From a virus, in the IMG/VR virus record IMGVR_UViG_3300021957_003133, positions 1-64,000 of that record: a DNA stretch of 64,000 nt. The stretch is one strand, 5' to 3'. The notes beneath the pieces were generated by a model. It did no database searches. It saw only the letters and a program-made list of their open reading frames with translations, and had not been told where the DNA came from. Position 1 is the first letter of the stretch. Every line of letters starts with the position of its first letter. The translations under genes and the position numbers were made by a program. Of this stretch, positions 52,667-60,990 are shown in pieces.

Positions 52667-53617
52667 ATGGCATACACATCCGGAGGAACTATACAGGCCC
52701 AGGACTACAACTGGCTGACATGGGGAGGTAACACCAGTGGTACTTACACTGAATCAGTTAATAACCTCGCTATAATTTGGGGTCAGGGTACAGGCCAAAA
52801 AGGATACGGGCAGGATGTTAGTGCATTCAGTACAGTTTCAGCAACCAATGAAGTAACAGCGGCACAGTGGAGTGGCTTTATCTATCACCTAAATAAATCA
52901 TTAGGACACCAGTCCCAGACACAATTAGCAAATGGATCAAACATTGGTATCGTTGCTGGAGCAACTGTTGAAGCGTTTGCTAACGTACAAACAGCAGTTA
53001 ACCAAATTAACAGTACTTATTTGACACATCACGCTGTGGGTACAAAAACAACAGGTAGTAACTTAGACGAAACACTAAGTTCAACTACTGGACTAAGTAT
53101 CGGAACAAACTATGACGTAACAGTGACATTTTCTTCAACAGACGCGGCCAGATACTTCTTTAACGCAGGTGGAGAACTACAATATAGATGTAGTACATAC
53201 AATAGTGGCGGTAGTGGTAGTGAAAACTCAGTGACACGTATAGTTAACGGCATTGGTGGTGTTAACTTTAGAACTACAGACAACGGTGGACGTACTGGTT
53301 CAGGTATTACACTAAACACCAATACTACATCGATTGGTTATTACGATCTTACTACCAGTGAACAAACGTTAATTAAAGTAACTGATACTACTGCGGCATA
53401 CACTGCCAGCAATGCTAATTTGAATGTATACTACGTAGGAGCCACAACCAGAGGTGCTAAAGGAAATGTAGTTAGATTTAGATTAAATCTAGCAGTTTCC
53501 AACAAAACTTGGAACGACACTATCTCAATGGGCTTACGTCACAGAGTGGATATACAGTATCCTTCAACAACTTATTTGGCTAATGCCGCAGGCACACCGA
53601 CACCTGCGTTAGCATAA
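52667..53617 (+). CDS. Fibre/virion structural protein
   Basis: The 316-residue protein starts MAYTSGGTIQAQDYNWLTWG and contains VNNLAIIWGQGTGQKGYGQ and AQWSGFIYHLNKSLGHQ, a pattern of conserved marine-phage structural proteins, followed by a beta-rich, Thr/Asn-rich domain with FNAGGELQYRC and VNFRTTDNGGRTG. AGGA precedes the ATG. It ends the fibre unit and is followed by a strong terminator. The role is likely fibre or receptor contact, by position. Confidence 0.78.
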   Translation: MAYTSGGTIQAQDYNWLTWGGNTSGTYTESVNNLAIIWGQGTGQKGYGQDVSAFSTVSATNEVTAAQWSGFIYHLNKSLGHQSQTQLANGSNIGIVAGATVEAFANVQTAVNQINSTYLTHHAVGTKTTGSNLDETLSSTTGLSIGTNYDVTVTFSSTDAARYFFNAGGELQYRCSTYNSGGSGSENSVTRIVNGIGGVNFRTTDNGGRTGSGITLNTNTTSIGYYDLTTSEQTLIKVTDTTAAYTASNANLNVYYVGATTRGAKGNVVRFRLNLAVSNKTWNDTISMGLRHRVDIQYPSTTYLANAAGTPTPALA

Positions 53618-53630
53618 TAAAACGTATACT

Positions 53631-53658
53631 AAAAGCACCTTAAGGGGTGCTTTTTTTT
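53631..53658 (+). terminator. Rho-independent terminator
   Basis: AAAAGCACC (53631-53639) pairs with GGTGCTTTT (53646-53654), loop TTAAGG, then eight T in all (53651-53658). It separates the fibre unit from the glycosyltransferase/radical SAM operon. Confidence 0.92.
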
Positions 53659-53675
53659 GACTCAAACTAATGGCC

Positions 53676-53683
53676 GATAAATA
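53676..53683 (+). promoter_or_regulatory. Late promoter motif GATAAATA, 5 nt before an ATG
   Basis: GATAAATA ends 5 nt before the ATG at 53689. It is the only promoter-like signal seen for the whole overlapping operon to the right edge, so these genes should be late. No ribosome site lies between box and ATG, in keeping with a leaderless start. Confidence 0.55.
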
Positions 53684-53688
53684 GTAGT

Positions 53689-54003
53689 ATGAGCGAAATC
53701 AATGAACTAGTAGAACAAATCAAGCAGGCAACAGATTTTCAGACTAATAAACAAATTTTACGTGAAAAGATTAAGACAGACTTACACGTAGCACACAACG
53801 GTGGTTTATTTTTAGTTTCTGTTGAACTGATAGCATTCCTTTCAACATGGAATGACGAAGAACTATTTGTAGAAGATACATACAACAATCCAATCCCCGT
53901 CAATAGACAAGAGTTTCTAACTAAATGCCAAGAACATTATCACTCAGTGATGAATACGTGGCATATTGAGTATGCAGAACTTAAACGACAACGCAAAGTC
54001 TAG
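53689..54003 (+). CDS. Conserved small protein, function unknown
   Basis: A 104-residue protein, MSEINELVEQIKQATDFQTN. It has a charged helix, then LREKIKTDLHVAHNGGLFLV and AFLSTWNDEELFVEDTYNNP, and ends in a charged helical tail. I recognise it as a small conserved protein of marine T4-like phages after the fibre genes, without known function. It is first in the late operon and its 3' end is overlapped by the glycosyltransferase-like gene by about 32 nt. Confidence 0.75.
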   Translation: MSEINELVEQIKQATDFQTNKQILREKIKTDLHVAHNGGLFLVSVELIAFLSTWNDEELFVEDTYNNPIPVNRQEFLTKCQEHYHSVMNTWHIEYAELKRQRKV

Positions 54004-54739
54004 AGGCGTTTTATTATTTGCCTACAACACTGACAGTGTTGACTACGTTAAAATCGCAGAACGTGCCGCACGATTGATTGAACACAATTTAAAATTACCT
54101 GTTACCATTATAACTGATATGCAGAGTCCTCAAACCAATGAGAGGATAGGGTATAAAAACGGTAGCCAATGGTTTAATGGTGATAGATATCGTGCTTATG
54201 AACTCAGTCCTTATGATGAAACTTTATTGTTAGACAGTGACTATTTGATATTTGATAACAGCTTGATTAAGATCTTAGACACAGTTGACGATTATAAAAT
54301 AATGTCAAACAACCAATCACCAACACATAGCCAAGACGGAGATATGGGTGCATTGAGTTTAGCATTTGTCTGGGCAACTGCGGTAGTATTTAAAAAAACT
54401 CAAAAAGCCAAACAGTTATTTGATTTAGTTGGTAGGATACAAAGGAACTACGAATACTACGTAAAGTTATACCACTTAAGAGAAAATAACTTCCGTAATG
54501 ATTATGCTTTTGCTATAGCCGATAACATTCTTTCAGGATATCACGCCAGTTCAGGCATACCTTGGTGTATGTTAACCATCGACCATGCAGTTAAAAAGAT
54601 TGAAACACAAAACAACAAACTGATAGTGAGAGAAGATAGCAAGGCATACATAATAACAAGACAGAATTTACACATCATGGATAAAGATTATCTATTAGGC
54701 GATAGCCATCAAAAACTGTTGGATGAAATATGTCTATAG
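53972..54739 (+). CDS. Glycosyltransferase-like protein (GT-A type)
   Basis: I choose the ATG at 53972 (MQNLNDNAKSRGVLLFAYN); a TTG two codons before it is also in frame. The product has 255 residues. GVLLFAYNTDSVDYVKIAER, PVTIITDMQSP and particularly ETLLLDSDYLIFDNS (DxD-type metal/nucleotide-sugar motif) fit the GT-A fold, and similar genes in marine phages carry this label. No membrane segment is present. The acceptor is unknown; virion or host-envelope glycans are possible. It overlaps both neighbours, so it belongs to one coupled operon. Confidence 0.68.
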   Translation: MQNLNDNAKSRGVLLFAYNTDSVDYVKIAERAARLIEHNLKLPVTIITDMQSPQTNERIGYKNGSQWFNGDRYRAYELSPYDETLLLDSDYLIFDNSLIKILDTVDDYKIMSNNQSPTHSQDGDMGALSLAFVWATAVVFKKTQKAKQLFDLVGRIQRNYEYYVKLYHLRENNFRNDYAFAIADNILSGYHASSGIPWCMLTIDHAVKKIETQNNKLIVREDSKAYIITRQNLHIMDKDYLLGDSHQKLLDEICL

Positions 54740-55581
54740 ATAGGGGATTTTTAACTATAGCACAGAACACAGACGGAGTAGACTATCTACGACTAGCATA
54801 CGCACAGGCCATGAGTATTAAGTTAACTATGCCTGGTAGTCAATATTGTGTTATTGTTGATCAAGACACTAACAAACAAATCACAGACGAGCAAAGACTA
54901 GTGTTTGATCATGTTCGAGTTCTAGACAAGGACTATGCCAAACAAGATCAGTGGAAGTTAGCTAACGAATGGCAAGTGTTTAATCTAAGTCCTTACAAAG
55001 AAACAATAAAAGTAGAAAGCGATATCTTGTTTACACGCAGTATAGAACATTGGTGGCACGCATTTAGGCTACGCGACATAGTGTTAAGTCTAGGTACACG
55101 AAATTTTAAAGGCAAACAAGCCAAGTCGAGAGTGTATAGAAAAATATTTGATGCCAATCAATTGCCGGACGTTTACAACGGATTGATGTACTTTCGTTAT
55201 AGCGAAACTGCTAGTGAATTTTTTGAGATAGCAGAACAAGTATTTAAACAATGGGAAACAGTTAAAGGAAATATATTAAAAGGGTTTAGTTATGAAGAAG
55301 CATCAACCGACGTAGTTTATGCCATCGCGGCAAAGACACTAGGAGTTGAACTATGTACATTGCCTGATTGTGATTTTATCAACTTTACTCATATGAAAAA
55401 TGCAATCAATGACTGGCCTGATGATAAATCTTGGACTGAAATGATAATGACAGAAGTAGATCTTCCAATGATACGTATTAACAATGTTAATCAATATCAT
55501 CCTGTACACTATCAAGATAAAAACTGGCTCACCGATGAAATAATTGAAAGGTATAAAGAATGTTTACACAACAAGAATTAG
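54730..55581 (+). CDS. Glycosyltransferase-like protein, paralogue of the preceding gene
   Basis: The protein has 283 residues and starts MSIDRGFLTIAQNTDGVDYL. The layout follows that of the preceding gene (NTDxVDYxxxA, then VIVDQDTN, then KETIKVESDILFTRSIEHWW), with VESDILF at the DxD position, so the first acidic residue is a Glu. The C-terminal half has DVYNGLMYFRYSETASEFF and YHPVHYQDKNW. It is probably a second GT-A enzyme or a related protein; altered DxD leaves activity uncertain. It overlaps the genes on both sides by 10 and 22 nt. Confidence 0.65.
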   Translation: MSIDRGFLTIAQNTDGVDYLRLAYAQAMSIKLTMPGSQYCVIVDQDTNKQITDEQRLVFDHVRVLDKDYAKQDQWKLANEWQVFNLSPYKETIKVESDILFTRSIEHWWHAFRLRDIVLSLGTRNFKGKQAKSRVYRKIFDANQLPDVYNGLMYFRYSETASEFFEIAEQVFKQWETVKGNILKGFSYEEASTDVVYAIAAKTLGVELCTLPDCDFINFTHMKNAINDWPDDKSWTEMIMTEVDLPMIRINNVNQYHPVHYQDKNWLTDEIIERYKECLHNKN

Positions 55582-55907
55582 ATCAAGCTATGAAACAATG
55601 GCCAGAGATCAATGAAGAGACCGTTGAATATAGATTACACTATGACCATACTGGTTTTATCTACATGCAGACGCTACAAAATCATCCAGAGAATACCCAG
55701 TATATTGTAGTAGACGAAACTGTTTATTTTGATACCCGAGACTATAAAATAGTTGACGGTAAGCCCAAAATCATTGACTTACCAACCGGATATCGTGTAC
55801 AATTAAAGAGTAGCAATAAAGGATATCAAGTGGTCAAAAATCATGCAGGTATCTTGTTGGAAAAAGAAACATACAACAATGTGGAATACTATGAAGAAAA
55901 TAGTTGA
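55560..55907 (+). CDS. Conserved small protein, function unknown
   Basis: The protein (115 residues) is acidic and begins MFTQQELDQAMKQWPEIN. HYDHTGFIYMQTLQNHPENT and YIVVDETVYFDTRDYKIVDG suggest a small beta-rich domain. There is no cysteine, membrane segment or signal peptide. An AAGG ribosome site precedes the ATG. It overlaps its neighbours on both sides, and lies between glycosyltransferase-like genes. No family recognised. Confidence 0.7.
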   Translation: MFTQQELDQAMKQWPEINEETVEYRLHYDHTGFIYMQTLQNHPENTQYIVVDETVYFDTRDYKIVDGKPKIIDLPTGYRVQLKSSNKGYQVVKNHAGILLEKETYNNVEYYEENS

Positions 55908-56784
55908 TATAGCTGATTTAGATTGTGTTTACCTCAGCTACGACGAACCTAAAAAAGAAGAGTTTTGGATTAAAATTTCCAATATGGTTCCTTGGGCAAC
56001 TCGTGTCGACGGAGTTAAAGGCAGTGATGCCGCACATAAAGCCGCGGCTGATTCTAGCACTACAGATAGATTTATTCTAATAGACGGTGATAACTTACCC
56101 GACACAGAGTTCTTTAATCAACAGTTGGTATTAGATGACAACAATCAAGATTGTGTATTCCGTTGGAAAGCCAAGAATAACATAAACGGATTACAGTACG
56201 GCAACGGTGGATTAAGTTGTTGGACAAAAGAGTTTATTTACAATATGAAAACTCACGAGAATACAGATGGTGATGAAGCCAATGATATAGAGTTTTGCTT
56301 TTATGAAAACTATTGGGCAATGCACGACTGCTATTCAACTACATATCCAAATGCTACACCTTTTCAGGCTTGGCGAGCAGGATTCCGTGAAGGTGTTAAG
56401 ATGTGTTTAGATAGAGGAACAAAACCTAGTCCAGCAGACTTTAAACAAAAAGCACATGACAGAAATTTGGATCACCTCAGCGTATGGCATAATGTAGGTC
56501 GAGATGTTGAAAATGGTATATGGGCTATGGCAGGTGCAAGACAAGGCACAGTAATGACTATGTTGTCAGACTGGGATCATCGAGAAGTACAATGGTTTGA
56601 CAACTTAGAAAAGATATGGAATGAAGTAGAGTCACAGGATGCTGAAACTATAGCACATGAGAACGGTACAGAACTCAGAAAATTAGAGTTACCTGCACTT
56701 AAATATGATAGCGAACAAAGTAAGTTTTTCAAACATCATTACAAAAGCGGATTTAACAATAAAGGAATAATGGAACGTGAGTAA
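55891..56784 (+). CDS. Glycosyltransferase-like protein (GT2/GT-A type)
   Basis: The preferred start is the ATG at 55891 (MKKIVDIADLDCVYLSYDEP); in-frame ATGs at 55843 and 55879 lie within the preceding gene and would add residues of unlikely composition. The product has 297 residues. VYLSYDEP, PWATRVDGVKGSDAAHKAAA and DRFILIDGDNLPDTEFF (DxD) follow GT-A order. The conserved PFQAWRAGFREGVKM and LDHLSVWHNVGRDVENG segments follow, which I recall from glycosyltransferase-like genes of marine phages. It overlaps the first radical SAM gene by 8 nt. Confidence 0.72.
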   Translation: MKKIVDIADLDCVYLSYDEPKKEEFWIKISNMVPWATRVDGVKGSDAAHKAAADSSTTDRFILIDGDNLPDTEFFNQQLVLDDNNQDCVFRWKAKNNINGLQYGNGGLSCWTKEFIYNMKTHENTDGDEANDIEFCFYENYWAMHDCYSTTYPNATPFQAWRAGFREGVKMCLDRGTKPSPADFKQKAHDRNLDHLSVWHNVGRDVENGIWAMAGARQGTVMTMLSDWDHREVQWFDNLEKIWNEVESQDAETIAHENGTELRKLELPALKYDSEQSKFFKHHYKSGFNNKGIMERE

Positions 56785-58171
56785 AAGTAAATTTATGAGC
56801 TCTGCAGAAGAGATGAAGGAAAAATTAGGGCCTAGTCTCTGCCTGGCAAAATGGCAACAGGTTAGTTTACATTTACCTACTGGACTCAATAATAGCTGTT
56901 ATCATCCACCGTTGCATGAAATTGATGTAAAACCGCTAGAGTTCCATCCCAGTGCTTTGCATAATACTGTTCATAAGAAAGAGCAACGGAAAAAAATGCT
57001 AGAGGGTGAGAAACCTAAAGAGTGTAACTACTGTTGGACTATGGAAGATGCTGGACATCTGAGCGATAGACACTATCGTAGTGGTGAGCCCTGGGCCGCA
57101 GAACATTATGATAATATTGTTAACCAACCATGGGACAAAGATGTTACTCCAAGTTACGTGGAAGTAAATTTTAGTCACGGATGCAACCTTGCTTGTAGTT
57201 ATTGTAGTCCACAGTTTTCAACTGAATGGAATAAAGACATAGAACGCTGGGGTGCTTACCCGACAAAAAGTCCACATAATGACCCTATGCATTTTAAAGG
57301 ACGTCGACAACCTATACCAGTTAGAGAAAACAATCCTTATGTAGAAGCATTTTGGCAGTGGTGGCCCGAGCTATACCCTGAACTTAAACACTTCCGCATG
57401 ACAGGTGGTGAGCCTCTCATGGACAAAAACACACATAGAGTATTTGACTACATATTAAGTAGTCCTAAACCAGACTTACACGTTGATGTTACTAGTAATT
57501 TTTCAGTAGAGCCAAAACTATTTAATCGCTATATTGACAAGGTGCAACAACTTTGTACTGGAGAACGAATAGAACATTTTATGCAATATGTAAGTGTTGA
57601 CACTGGAATAGCTGAACACGCTGAATATATAAGACATGGGTTAAACTTTAAAAGATTAGAAAACAATGTGTATAGATATCTTGAAGAAGTGCCACATAGA
57701 AATAGTTTAACATTTATCTTAACCATGAACAATCTTAGCTTATTAGGACTACAAAGACAACTAGAATGGATCCTAGAACTAAGACGAGTATATAATACAG
57801 ACGGTTATCAAAAAATATGGTTTGATACACCGGTGTTAAGAACTCCGAGTTGGCAAAGTCTACAGATACTTCCAGAAAGCTATGTAGGTATATTAGAGAA
57901 TGTTATCAAATGGATGAAACTGCACAAGCTAGATGAAAACAGTGATAGATTTGACGGGTTCAAAGATTACGAAATACAGAGAATGGAACGTGATTGTGCT
58001 TGGATGAAGAAAGGTAAAAAACTAAATGAAAAATATTTACACGAAACCCGTGCAGACTTTTATAATTTTTTCAATGAATATGATAAGCGTAGGAAGATTG
58101 ACTTTTTGACAGTGTTTCCACAGATGAAAGAGTTCTGGCAGGAGTGCAAATGGCATGCCGAAAATAGCTAA
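56777..58171 (+). CDS. Radical SAM protein, SPASM-first, CxH subgroup
   Basis: GTG at 56777 is chosen because AAAGGA lies 10 nt before it; the ATG at 56795 has no such site. The protein has 464 residues. The N-terminal module has C22 (CLAKWQQ), C41 in CYHPPLHEID and the pair C83/C86 (CNYCW). The core has C136, C140 and C143 (CNLACSYC) and FRMTGGEPLM. The usual double cysteine of the N-terminal module is C-Y-H here. A helical C-terminus ends in FPQMKEFWQECKWH. It is a visible paralogue of the next gene (shared LHNT..KK..R..M..GE.P..C.YCW). The substrate is unknown. Confidence 0.9.
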   Translation: MSKSKFMSSAEEMKEKLGPSLCLAKWQQVSLHLPTGLNNSCYHPPLHEIDVKPLEFHPSALHNTVHKKEQRKKMLEGEKPKECNYCWTMEDAGHLSDRHYRSGEPWAAEHYDNIVNQPWDKDVTPSYVEVNFSHGCNLACSYCSPQFSTEWNKDIERWGAYPTKSPHNDPMHFKGRRQPIPVRENNPYVEAFWQWWPELYPELKHFRMTGGEPLMDKNTHRVFDYILSSPKPDLHVDVTSNFSVEPKLFNRYIDKVQQLCTGERIEHFMQYVSVDTGIAEHAEYIRHGLNFKRLENNVYRYLEEVPHRNSLTFILTMNNLSLLGLQRQLEWILELRRVYNTDGYQKIWFDTPVLRTPSWQSLQILPESYVGILENVIKWMKLHKLDENSDRFDGFKDYEIQRMERDCAWMKKGKKLNEKYLHETRADFYNFFNEYDKRRKIDFLTVFPQMKEFWQECKWHAENS

Positions 58172-59510
58172 GGAAACAGACTTAGAGTATAAGCATAGAG
58201 TAATTGACATTAAAAGTGAAAGTTTCTGTGCGGCTAAATGGTATAACGCTACTATATGGTTGGGAAGTGGTATGACTACTAGTTGCCATCATCCGTTGCC
58301 ACACCCTATTGACATAGAAGCTATTAAAACTAATCCAAGTGCTTTACATAACACTGACAAGAAAAAACAAGAACGAGAACAGATGCAGAAAGGTGAACGC
58401 CCTAGTGGATGTGAGTACTGCTGGAAAGTAGAAGACATGGGAACTGATGCTATATCAGATAGGGTTTATAAAACAGTTATATATGAGGACAAAGAAAATG
58501 ATGAAGCTTTTAACACACCTTGTCAAGAAGATGTTAATCTTAAAACATTAGAGATTGCTTTTGATAGAACTTGTCAACTTGCTTGTAGTTATTGTAACCC
58601 TGCGTTTAGTAGTACTTGGGTTAAAGATGTTAAACGTAACGGAGCATATATTGATTTAGTTTCAGATGGTAGGAATCATTTTACTCACACGCACGACAGT
58701 AGTCAGTTGTATACTTTTAGTGAAACTAATCCTTACATTGAAGCATTCTTCAAGTGGTGGGAAACAGACTTACACAAAACATTAAATGAATTACGTATCA
58801 CTGGTGGCGAACCTCTTATGAGTGGACACACGTGGAAGTTGATTGAATGGTTTAAAACTAATCAAGGGAGATCAAAAACTAAATTAGCGATTAACAGTAA
58901 CTTGGCTATCTCTCAAGAAAAGCTCGCAGAGTTTATAGACAGTATACAATCACTTCCACACTTAGAAGTGTATACCAGTAATGAAAGTGTTGGAGCACAG
59001 TCAGAGTATATAAGAGATGGTATAAATTATCTCGAATGGTGTCAAAATATCGAAACCTTAATGGATTGTAGTTCTGTAAAAATACTACATGTGATGTTCA
59101 CTATTAACAGTCTTTGTTTAGACAGCATAACTGATCTATTAGACTATCTTATGAAACTAAAACACCGGCATGGTAAGTTCAGTCTGAGTTTTAGCTTAAA
59201 TATATTAAGATTCCCTAGTTTTCAAAGTGCTACAGTACTACCTGATGACATTAGAAATCAGTATAAAGAAAAATTACAGTCTTGGTTAGATCTAAATAAA
59301 GATGATCTAACATTACACGAGTACGAAGTAAATCATGTAGAAAGATTAGTTGATTATTTAGACATAGTTAAAACTCCGCATGCAGGTGCTGATGAAATAA
59401 CAACTCTACAGAACGATTTTAAACAGTTTTACAAACAATATGATGAACGTAGAGGAAAGAACTTTACAGAAACATTTCCTAGATTAACAGAATGGTATAA
59501 TACATTATGA
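58155..59510 (+). CDS. Radical SAM protein, SPASM-first, CxH subgroup
   Basis: The 451-residue protein carries C25 (FCAAKWYNATIW), C44 in SCHHPLPHPID and the pair C86/C89 (CEYCW) before the core cysteines C140, C144 and C147 (CQLACSYC) and RITGGEPLMSG. The arrangement copies that of the preceding protein, with CHH in place of CC. The C-terminus (NFTETFPRLTEWYNTL) also corresponds. AGGAG precedes the ATG; the gene overlaps the previous one by 17 nt. Two such similar enzymes in tandem suggest related substrates or a heteromeric complex; both are inferences. Confidence 0.9.
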   Translation: MPKIAKETDLEYKHRVIDIKSESFCAAKWYNATIWLGSGMTTSCHHPLPHPIDIEAIKTNPSALHNTDKKKQEREQMQKGERPSGCEYCWKVEDMGTDAISDRVYKTVIYEDKENDEAFNTPCQEDVNLKTLEIAFDRTCQLACSYCNPAFSSTWVKDVKRNGAYIDLVSDGRNHFTHTHDSSQLYTFSETNPYIEAFFKWWETDLHKTLNELRITGGEPLMSGHTWKLIEWFKTNQGRSKTKLAINSNLAISQEKLAEFIDSIQSLPHLEVYTSNESVGAQSEYIRDGINYLEWCQNIETLMDCSSVKILHVMFTINSLCLDSITDLLDYLMKLKHRHGKFSLSFSLNILRFPSFQSATVLPDDIRNQYKEKLQSWLDLNKDDLTLHEYEVNHVERLVDYLDIVKTPHAGADEITTLQNDFKQFYKQYDERRGKNFTETFPRLTEWYNTL

Positions 59511-59674
59511 GTGAAGAAATAAGCACACAACGTATTGCAATAAGTACAGACGGCGTTGAAATAGACAGCAGTCAAGGTGACTTATTGTCAGAAGCAGTCC
59601 TACTTGGCACCATTGTTATAGTAGTAGCTGTATTATACATAGGTAAGAAATGGATAGACAGGAAGTTTAAATGA
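59507..59674 (+). CDS. Small single-pass membrane protein between radical SAM genes
   Basis: The ATG at 59507 overlaps the previous stop (ATGA) and its own stop overlaps the next ATG (ATGA). The frame encodes 55 residues: a polar N-terminus (MSEEISTQRIAISTDGVEID), one hydrophobic segment of about 17 residues (AVLLGTIVIVVAVLYIG) and a basic end KKWIDRKFK. That is a typical N-out/C-in single-pass layout by the positive-inside rule. Perfect double coupling shows that it is real. It could anchor the radical SAM enzymes to the membrane, or be their substrate; neither is shown. Confidence 0.8.
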   Translation: MSEEISTQRIAISTDGVEIDSSQGDLLSEAVLLGTIVIVVAVLYIGKKWIDRKFK

Positions 59675-60990
59675 GTGACAAAGAAACAGACGACTACTAT
59701 AAAAATCACGAGTATCACGATCGTAAACCTGTGTACATTGATGAAAAAGATTTAAGGACAGATCAATTAGATAGACTTACAAAGAGTGAAACATTCTGTA
59801 TGATCCCTTGGATACACATGCATGCATTCCCCAATGGGCAAGCATTTCCTTGCTGTCTTGCTGACAGTGATCATCCTATAGGCGACTTACATAAGAATAC
59901 TATTCGAGAAGTATGGAATGACACAGCATACAAAACAATGCGTAAGAATATGCTTGAAGAAAAGAGCTGTAAAGAATGTACTAAATGTTATGAACAAGAA
60001 GATATGGGTTTTGTTAGTATGCGTAATTCATCAAACAAATCTTTTGGACATAATATTGGAATAGTGGATGACACCAAACCAGATGGTACCTTTGATGATT
60101 TCAAACTACGTTACTATGATATTAGATTTAGTAACTTATGCAATATGAGTTGTCGTACCTGTGGTGGTTGGTTTTCTAGTTCGTGGCATGACGAAGAAAC
60201 AGCATTATATGGTAAGCGTGAGTATCCTAAATTTATGTTTGCTGGCAAAGACAAAGAAGATATGTGGAATCAATTACAAGAACACATTCCTTATCTAGAA
60301 CAAGTATACTTTGCTGGTGGTGAACCTTTGATAATGGAAGAACACTATCGCTTGTTAGATGAACTAGAAAGACAAGAGTTATTCAATGTTAGACTACAGT
60401 ATAATACTAACTTTAGTAAGCTAAAACTAAAAACAAAACATGTGTTTGACTATTGGCAGAGATTTAAAAATGTGTCAGTGGGTGCTAGTTTAGATGCCAT
60501 GGGAGCTAGAGCAGAATACATGCGTAAAGGCACAGTGTGGGCAGAAACTGTTAGTAATAGAGAACGGATGTTACAAGAATGTCCTAACACAGACTTTTAT
60601 GTTAGTAGTACCGTTAGCATTTACAACGCACTACATGTCATGGACTTCCATCGTGACTGGGTTGAACGTGGATTAATCAAAGCACAAGACTGGAACATCA
60701 ATATATTACAGGGTCCTAACAGAGACAGGATTGATGTGCTACCAAAGATTTATAAAGAACAAGTAAAAGAAAAGATACTAGAACATATTGAATGGTTACG
60801 CCCACAGGATCATTTAAATCGTGCTGTTGTTGGTTATGAAAGCATATTGACATTTATGGAAAATCAAGACCAACAAAACTTGTTACAAGAGTTCTTAGAA
60901 GTAAATGATAGACACGACGACTATAGAAAAGAACAGTTTGAAACGGTGTTTCCTGAATACAAGGAGTTAAGAACATATGTCTCTACCTAA
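59671..60990 (+). CDS. Radical SAM protein, SPASM-first, CC subgroup
   Basis: The 439-residue protein has an N-terminal module that reads like a complete SPASM domain: C43 in FCMIPWIHMHAFPNG, C61/C62 in FPCCLADSDHPIGDL, VWNDTAYKTMRKNM, then C100, C103 and C106 (CKECTKC). The radical SAM core follows with C157, C161 and C164 (CNMSCRTC), AGGEPL at 215-220 and a helical C-terminus ending VFPEYKELRTYVST. In standard SPASM enzymes this module is C-terminal. Its closest relative in the window is the protein between gp46 and gp47. It has AGGAAG as ribosome site and overlaps both neighbours. Confidence 0.92.
   Translation: MSDKETDDYYKNHEYHDRKPVYIDEKDLRTDQLDRLTKSETFCMIPWIHMHAFPNGQAFPCCLADSDHPIGDLHKNTIREVWNDTAYKTMRKNMLEEKSCKECTKCYEQEDMGFVSMRNSSNKSFGHNIGIVDDTKPDGTFDDFKLRYYDIRFSNLCNMSCRTCGGWFSSSWHDEETALYGKREYPKFMFAGKDKEDMWNQLQEHIPYLEQVYFAGGEPLIMEEHYRLLDELERQELFNVRLQYNTNFSKLKLKTKHVFDYWQRFKNVSVGASLDAMGARAEYMRKGTVWAETVSNRERMLQECPNTDFYVSSTVSIYNALHVMDFHRDWVERGLIKAQDWNINILQGPNRDRIDVLPKIYKEQVKEKILEHIEWLRPQDHLNRAVVGYESILTFMENQDQQNLLQEFLEVNDRHDDYRKEQFETVFPEYKELRTYVST

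Noticed and set aside
52894-52908. CTAAATAAATCA inside the fibre gene at 52667
   Set aside because: It is intragenic, has no start codon nearby, and its last base differs from the late box.
55843-55890. Upstream start for the third glycosyltransferase-like gene
   Set aside because: The added residues (MQVSCWKKKHTTMWNT) come from another frame of the preceding gene and precede a better ATG at 55891.
59490-59507. TATAAT just before the 55-residue membrane protein gene
   Set aside because: No -35 element lies at a proper distance and the gene is coupled by ATGA overlap, so a separate promoter is not needed.
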